Positions 6,041 to 9,620 of a stretch of DNA of 9,620 nucleotides are shown piece by piece. Under the pieces are notes generated by a model. The model made no database searches. It was not told where the DNA came from and saw only the letters and a list, made by a program, of their open reading frames with translations. The stretch comes from Flavobacteriales bacterium UBA7519 (lineage in GTDB: Bacteria; Bacteroidota; Bacteroidia; Flavobacteriales; Weeksellaceae): the NCBI GenBank assembly GCA_002476905.1, contig DLND01000029.1:1-9620 (forward strand). The letters run 5' to 3'. Numbering within the stretch: position 1 is the stretch's first letter; the number at the start of each line of letters is the position of its first letter. A program made the position numbers and the translations under genes.

Positions 6041-6071
6041 TTGTTTGTTTCAAATTTTTTGCTTAATTTTG
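6041..6071 (+). promoter_or_regulatory. Predicted promoter for rpsA
   Basis: TTG (6041-6043) and TAATTTTG (6064-6071) are separated by 20 bp and match the Bacteroidota -33/-7 promoter. It is the only such pair upstream of rpsA that I found, and it implies an untranslated leader of about 118 nt. Confidence 0.62.
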
Positions 6072-6074
6072 CAC

Positions 6075-6193
6075 CACTTTTGTGAACGCACTTTAGGCGA
6101 AGTAAAACATTAGCAATTAACATCTTCCGTATTTTTCAGGAGTCACAGCAAAGCCAAAGTCTGAGTAAATAGGAATACAAATTTTATTAGAAA
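6075..6193 (+). promoter_or_regulatory. Long 5' leader of rpsA, possible autoregulatory region
   Basis: This is the predicted untranslated leader of the S1 gene, far longer than the leaders predicted for the three - strand genes here (about 0 to 25 nt). It contains a weak hairpin at 6090-6103 (ACTT/AAGT arms) and a TGA, a TAA and a TAG in the three frames near 6164-6175. There is no Shine-Dalgarno sequence close to the ATG: the only AGGA lies about 20 nt upstream. S1 represses its own translation in Proteobacteria; a similar role here is inference. I do not recognise a known riboswitch or leader family. Confidence 0.35.
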
Positions 6194-7990
6194 ATGTCAA
6201 AAGAGACAAATTCAGCAGAGGTTCTTTTGAACCAAAACGTAGCACCAGAACAATTTGATTGGGATTCTTTCGAGTCAGGTCTTAACGCAGAAGACAGAAA
6301 CGAGAAGAAAGAATTGGAAGAAATCTATAATGGTTCTTTGAACGACCTTACAGATAACGATGTTATCACTGGTAAAGTTGTAAGATTAACAGATAAAGAA
6401 GCTATCGTAGATATCAACTTCAAATCTGAAGGTGTTATTTCTCTTAACGAATTCCGTTACAACCAAGGTCTTAAAGTAGGCGATGAGGTAGAAGTAATGG
6501 TGGACAGAAGAGAAGATAAATCTGGTCAATTGCAACTTTCTCACAAAAAAGCAAGAACTCTAAAAGCTTGGGATAAAGTAAATGAGCTTCACGAAACTGG
6601 AGAAATCGTAAACGGTTTTGTGAAATCTAGAACTAAAGGTGGTATGATCGTAGACGTGCACGGAATCGAAGCATTCTTACCTGGTTCTCAAATTGACGTT
6701 AAGCCAATTAAAGATTACGATCAGTTCGTAGGTAAAACTATGGAGTTCAAAGTTGTGAAAATCAACCCTGAGTTCAAAAACGTAGTAGTATCTCACAAAG
6801 CATTGATCGAAGCTGATATCGAAGGTCAGAAAAAAGAAATCATCGCTCAGTTAGAAAAAGGACAAGTTCTTGAAGGTACTGTTAAGAATATTACTTCTTA
6901 TGGTGTATTCATCGACCTTGGAGGCGTAGATGGATTAATCCACATCACGGATCTTTCTTGGTCTAGAGTAAACCACCCATCTGAAATCCTTGAGGACGGA
7001 CAGACTGTAAAAGTGGTTATCCTTGACTTTGATGATGAGAAAACAAGAATCCAATTGGGTATGAAGCAATTAGAAGCTCACCCTTGGGATGCGCTTTCTG
7101 CTGACTTGAAAGTTGGTGATAAAGTAAAAGGAAAAGTAGTAGTTCTTGCTGACTATGGTGCATTCGTAGAAATCGCTCCAGGTGTAGAAGGATTGATCCA
7201 CGTTTCTGAAATGTCTTGGTCTACTCACTTGAGAAGTGCTGGAGATTTTGTGAAAGTTGGTGATGAAGTAGAAGCAGAAGTATTGACTTTGGATAGAGAA
7301 GACAGAAAAATCTCTCTTGGTATCAAGCAATTGAACAAAGATCCTTGGGAAAATATCGAAGCTAAATATCCTGTTGGATCTAAGCACGTTGGAACTGTAA
7401 GAAACTTCACTAACTTTAGTGTATTCGTAGAGTTGGAAGAAGGAATCGACGGTTTGATCTACATCTCTGATCTTTCTTGGACTAAGAAAATCAAACATCC
7501 ATCAGAATTCTGCAACGTAGGAGATAAACTGGATGTTGTAGTTCTTGAATTGGATACTCAGGCTAGAAGATTATCTCTTGGTCACAAGCAATTGACAGAA
7601 AATCCTTGGGATAAATTCGAAACTAAATATGCTGAAGGAACTGTACATACAGGAACTGCGATAGAGGTACACGACAAAGGTGCTTCTGTACAATTTGAAG
7701 ATGCTGAGGTTGAAGCATTTTGCCCATCAAGATTATTAGAGAAGGAAGACGGATCTAAAATCAAGAAAGGAGAAACTGCTGAGTTCAAAGTAATCGAGTT
7801 CAATAAAGAATTCAAAAGAGTAGTAGTATCTCATACAGGTATCTTCAGAGATGAAGAGAAAAAGAATGTAAGAGATAACTCTAACAGATCAGGAAATGTT
7901 GCTTCTTCTTCAAACAACGAAGAAAGATCAACTCTTGGTGATATCGATGCATTAGCAGAACTTAAAAAGAAAATGGAAGGCGGGAAATAA
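6194..7990 (+). CDS. rpsA: 30S ribosomal protein S1 (six S1 domains)
   Basis: S1 is the large RNA-binding protein of the 30S subunit that captures and unfolds mRNA. Its role may be especially important in Bacteroidota, where Shine-Dalgarno pairing is little used. The 598-residue protein has an acidic N-terminal region (1-50) and six OB-fold S1 repeats at about 54-118, 135-203, 221-292, 305-378, 393-465 and 480-548. Repeats 3-5 are the most canonical (YGVFIDLGGVDGLIHITDLSW, YGAFVEIAPGVEGLIHVSEMSW, FSVFVELEEGIDGLIYISDLSW), each followed by a KQL..(D/N/H)PW linker. The C-terminal tail (about 558-598) is Ser/Asn-rich and ends in a charged LAELKKKMEGGK. Codon use is clearly biased towards ATC, AAC, TTC and GAC compared with neighbouring genes, as expected for a highly expressed gene. 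The ATG at 6194 has no Shine-Dalgarno sequence. Promoter and terminator flank it, so it is monocistronic. Confidence 0.97.
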   Translation: MSKETNSAEVLLNQNVAPEQFDWDSFESGLNAEDRNEKKELEEIYNGSLNDLTDNDVITGKVVRLTDKEAIVDINFKSEGVISLNEFRYNQGLKVGDEVEVMVDRREDKSGQLQLSHKKARTLKAWDKVNELHETGEIVNGFVKSRTKGGMIVDVHGIEAFLPGSQIDVKPIKDYDQFVGKTMEFKVVKINPEFKNVVVSHKALIEADIEGQKKEIIAQLEKGQVLEGTVKNITSYGVFIDLGGVDGLIHITDLSWSRVNHPSEILEDGQTVKVVILDFDDEKTRIQLGMKQLEAHPWDALSADLKVGDKVKGKVVVLADYGAFVEIAPGVEGLIHVSEMSWSTHLRSAGDFVKVGDEVEAEVLTLDREDRKISLGIKQLNKDPWENIEAKYPVGSKHVGTVRNFTNFSVFVELEEGIDGLIYISDLSWTKKIKHPSEFCNVGDKLDVVVLELDTQARRLSLGHKQLTENPWDKFETKYAEGTVHTGTAIEVHDKGASVQFEDAEVEAFCPSRLLEKEDGSKIKKGETAEFKVIEFNKEFKRVVVSHTGIFRDEEKKNVRDNSNRSGNVASSSNNEERSTLGDIDALAELKKKMEGGK

Positions 7991-8013
7991 TTTCCTATTT
8001 CATTTCATATTTT

Positions 8014-8041
8014 AAAGCCACCTTTTTTAAGGTGGCTTTTT
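8014..8041 (+). terminator. Strong rho-independent terminator of rpsA
   Basis: AAAGCCACCTT (8014-8024) and AAGGTGGCTTT (8029-8039) form a perfect 11-bp stem around a TTTT loop, followed by a run of T. It lies 24 bp after the rpsA stop codon. The A-rich 5' side would also allow some function in the other direction. Confidence 0.93.
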
Positions 8042-8295
8042 CATTTTAAAAATCAGGAATAATAATTAATTATTTTTAGTAAATATTATTATTTTATACA
8101 TAATATTTATCAGTATGTAAAATAATATTATTAATAGGTTTATTATTTAATATTTATATATTTTATAAAAATAGTATAGATTTCGTAAATAAAACTAATT
8201 TATCGTATAATTTTTGTGTTAAGAAATGTTATTATATGTTTTAATTTTAAAATATATTATATAAATTTGAATATTAAATTTTTAAAATAGACGAT
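8042..8295. other. Extremely AT-rich spacer upstream of the T9SS cargo gene
   Basis: About 250 bp with very little G or C, many short palindromes built from TAAT and ATTA, and no ORF worth reporting. One -7 box match, TAAATTTG (8262-8269), lies 26 bp before the ATG at 8296 and could be the promoter of the downstream gene, but no TTG is found 17-23 bp before it. I see no other feature. Confidence 0.5.
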
Positions 8296-9155
8296 ATGAA
8301 CAAAAAATTATTCTTTTCAATTTGCTATCAGGTGTTTTAGGGGCACAAACTTTTAGCAATACAACGCTAAGTGCTATTCCTGATAATAGTACTGTAGGTG
8401 TAACTTCTACAATTCCTGTAAATTTGGTAAAAACAATTTCCGATCCTTCTAAAGTTACAATTAAAAAGGATCTAACGCACACTTGGTGTGGAGATCTTAC
8501 CGTCGGTTTAGTGGTTCCTAGAGGAGCAACAAGTGGAGCTATAGCTCTTATTAAAAGATTAGGTAGTACAACAACTACTGGAGTAGGGTCAAATGTTAAT
8601 TTCGCCGCAGGAAATATTTTGGCTTTTAACTCGGCGGCAACAGCTTATGAAGTTCCAGGAACAGGGGGAACTAATAGCAGTGTTCCAGCAGGAACATATT
8701 TGCCGACGGTAAGCTCTACCTTGGCTCCGACAGATTATACGGTTGCAAATTTGACAACACTATTTACAAATCTTTCTGTTAGTGGAAATTGGTCTCTAAA
8801 ATTGTTTGATGCTGCTGCTGGTGACACTGGTTCGCTCAATAATTGGCAGGTGGTCTTTTACGAAGGAACTTTTTTGGGTGTAAATACTTCGATAGTCAGC
8901 ACGCCGGCTCTTTCTGTTTTAGGAAATCCATTTAAAGAAACGTTGAACTTAAAGCTTAATACATCTGCAAAAGATGTTAGATTTGAAATTTATTCTATAG
9001 AAGGTAAAAAAGTCTATTCTTACCAGCAGTCGGCTTCTAAAAATGCCTCTGGAGATTTGAACATTCCAACAGAAGGTTGGAGCTCCGGAGTCTATATTTT
9101 ATCATCAGTTGTAAATGGAGAAAAGATGATGACTATCAAGCTTATCAAAAAATAA
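8296..9155 (+). CDS. T9SS-secreted P-domain protein, signal peptide frameshifted from body
   Basis: The body (277 codons from 8322, numbered from there) holds a proprotein-convertase P-domain (PF01483-like, about 14-180) with LTHTWCGDLTVGLVVPRG at 51-68 and GNWSLKLFDAAAGDTGSLNNW at 155-175. A T9SS type A sorting domain follows (about 199-277) with NPF (202-204), IYSIEGKKV, GVYIL and terminal IKLIKK. T9SS would export it across the outer membrane. The P-domain normally accompanies subtilisin-like or other proteases, but no catalytic domain is present here. The body frame has no ATG: only TTG at 8322, which would leave half a signal peptide. The ATG at 8296 starts MNKKLFFS but hits a stop at 8338-8340. 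One extra base, for example in the A6 run at 8302-8307, would join the two into MNKKIILFNLLSGVLGAQ, an ideal signal peptide. The cause may be a sequencing indel, a real mutation or phase variation. Confidence 0.82.
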
Positions 9156-9176
9156 AATTTCTGAATTAATTATTAC

Positions 9177-9211
9177 AAAAAAACGTCCCGAAATTTCGAG
9201 ACGTTTTCTTA
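9177..9211. terminator. Bidirectional rho-independent terminator
   Basis: AAAACGTC (9180-9187) pairs with GACGTTTT (9200-9207). After one C/A mismatch the stem continues through CGAAATTTCG (9189-9198). The + strand continues into TTTTCTTATTTTT and the - strand into a run of seven T (complement of 9177-9183), so it can serve both the P-domain gene and the convergent small gene. Confidence 0.88.
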
Positions 9212-9214
9212 TTT

Positions 9215-9451
9215 TTATTCTGCAACTTGCTGCGCATCATTCTTAAGTTCATCAGCTTTATTTTTTAGCTGATCTACAGTCTGATTTGCTTTATCTTTGA
9301 TATCGTTACCGAATTTTGTAAGATTATTTTTAGCATTATTGATGGTATCTTTTACCTTCTGTTGATCTTCTGGAGAAGATTTTTTGTACTTCCACCAAGC
9401 TAAAGCGCCAAGCCCTAATAAAGCTAATAATCCATTTGTCTTATTTCCCAT
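9215..9451 (-). CDS. Small YtxH-like membrane protein with coiled-coil tail
   Basis: The 78-residue protein has an N-terminal hydrophobic segment (about 7-20, GLLALLGLGALAWW) followed by KYKK, then a highly charged helical tail (about 26-78) rich in Lys, Asp, Asn and Gln with a heptad-like spacing of hydrophobic residues (VKDTINNAKNNLTKFG, VDQLKNKADELKND). This layout is that of YtxH or apolipoprotein-like small proteins, often linked to envelope stress in other bacteria, though no role can be shown here. KYKK after the hydrophobic segment suggests an inner-membrane anchor with a cytoplasmic tail. The ATG at 9451 has no Shine-Dalgarno sequence, and I found no TAnnTTTG box upstream. It shares a bidirectional terminator with the convergent P-domain gene. 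Confidence 0.82.
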   Translation of the reverse strand: MGNKTNGLLALLGLGALAWWKYKKSSPEDQQKVKDTINNAKNNLTKFGNDIKDKANQTVDQLKNKADELKNDAQQVAE

Positions 9452-9500
9452 GACGTAAATTTTTTTTAATTAATATTTTATGGTAATTTAAAAGAAAAAT

Positions 9501-9620
9501 TTATGCCATGATTTGATTTTTGAGAAAATTTATTTCGTTCCCTTCACAGACGCTTGCTATCCCGATTCCAAAATTGCTTATCCAGAGGTCGTGTTGTCTA
9601 CTGTTATTATCTTTTGACCT
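9501..9620 (-). CDS. Possible 3' end of a gene entering from the right edge (partial)
   Basis: On the - strand a frame is open from the window edge for 39 codons and ends in TAA at 9503-9501. Its C-terminus reads HDLWISNFGIGIASVCEGNE followed by INFLKNQIMA. The other two - strand frames stop within 14 codons, and the base composition here is less AT-rich than the adjoining spacer, both in favour of coding. I do not recognise the protein. If real, it would lie 49 bp upstream of the YtxH-like gene on the same strand, possibly co-transcribed, which would also explain why that gene lacks a visible promoter. Thirty-nine codons can be open by chance, so confidence is low. Confidence 0.4.
   Translation of the reverse strand, partial: RSKDNNSRQHDLWISNFGIGIASVCEGNEINFLKNQIMA

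Noticed and set aside
7070..7498. 142-codon - strand ORF inside rpsA
   Set aside because: Antisense shadow of the codon-biased S1 repeats; Phe/Ser/Tyr-rich with no domain. The same applies to 7225-7410 and 7582-7815.
8206..8216. TATAATTTTTG as the promoter of the P-domain gene
   Set aside because: The spacing within the box is one base too long for TAnnTTTG and no -33 TTG is present; in such AT-rich DNA near matches are expected.
8282..8482. 66-codon - strand ORF opposite the P-domain gene start
   Set aside because: Antisense to the well-supported P-domain frame and without protein-like features.

Overview
The window looks like the chromosome of a member of the Flavobacteriia (Bacteroidota), most like the Chryseobacterium/Elizabethkingia group. 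The evidence is low-GC DNA, a secreted protein with a type IX secretion (T9SS) sorting tail, almost no Shine-Dalgarno sequences, and promoters of the Bacteroidota form TTG-N20/21-TAnnTTTG. The genus is an inference from protein style. No rRNA, tRNA, CRISPR array or complete insertion sequence is visible.

Left block (1-2379, + strand): the 3' end of uppP (undecaprenyl-diphosphatase), truB (tRNA pseudouridine-55 synthase), a small outer-membrane beta-barrel protein and rluF (23S rRNA pseudouridine synthase). Gaps are 6 to 38 bp, so this is probably one transcription unit joining envelope lipid recycling with RNA modification.

Middle block (2426-5701, - strand): in transcription order, a DbpA-type DEAD-box RNA helicase, a small MerR-family regulator, and a membrane-anchored protein made of tandem degenerate ComEA-like helix-hairpin-helix modules. 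Each has its own recognisable promoter, and the helicase promoter is so close to the ATG that its mRNA may be leaderless. Together with truB, rluF and rpsA, the helicase makes much of the window about ribosome and RNA maturation.

Right block: a repeat-rich spacer (5702-6193), then rpsA (ribosomal protein S1, six S1 domains) with a promoter, a leader of about 120 nt and a strong terminator. A very AT-rich spacer follows. Next is a T9SS-exported P-domain protein whose signal peptide is one base out of frame with the rest, a bidirectional terminator, and a convergent small YtxH-like membrane protein. A possible 3' end of another - strand gene runs off the right edge.

The core genes are ordinary. 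The less expected material lies between them: three unrelated degenerate tandem repeats that all have a 7-bp period (300-335, 2394-2435, 5725-5780), two palindromic MITE/REP-like elements (about 3857-3970 and 5792-5970), and the signal-peptide frameshift near 8302-8321. I see no convincing new multi-gene system.
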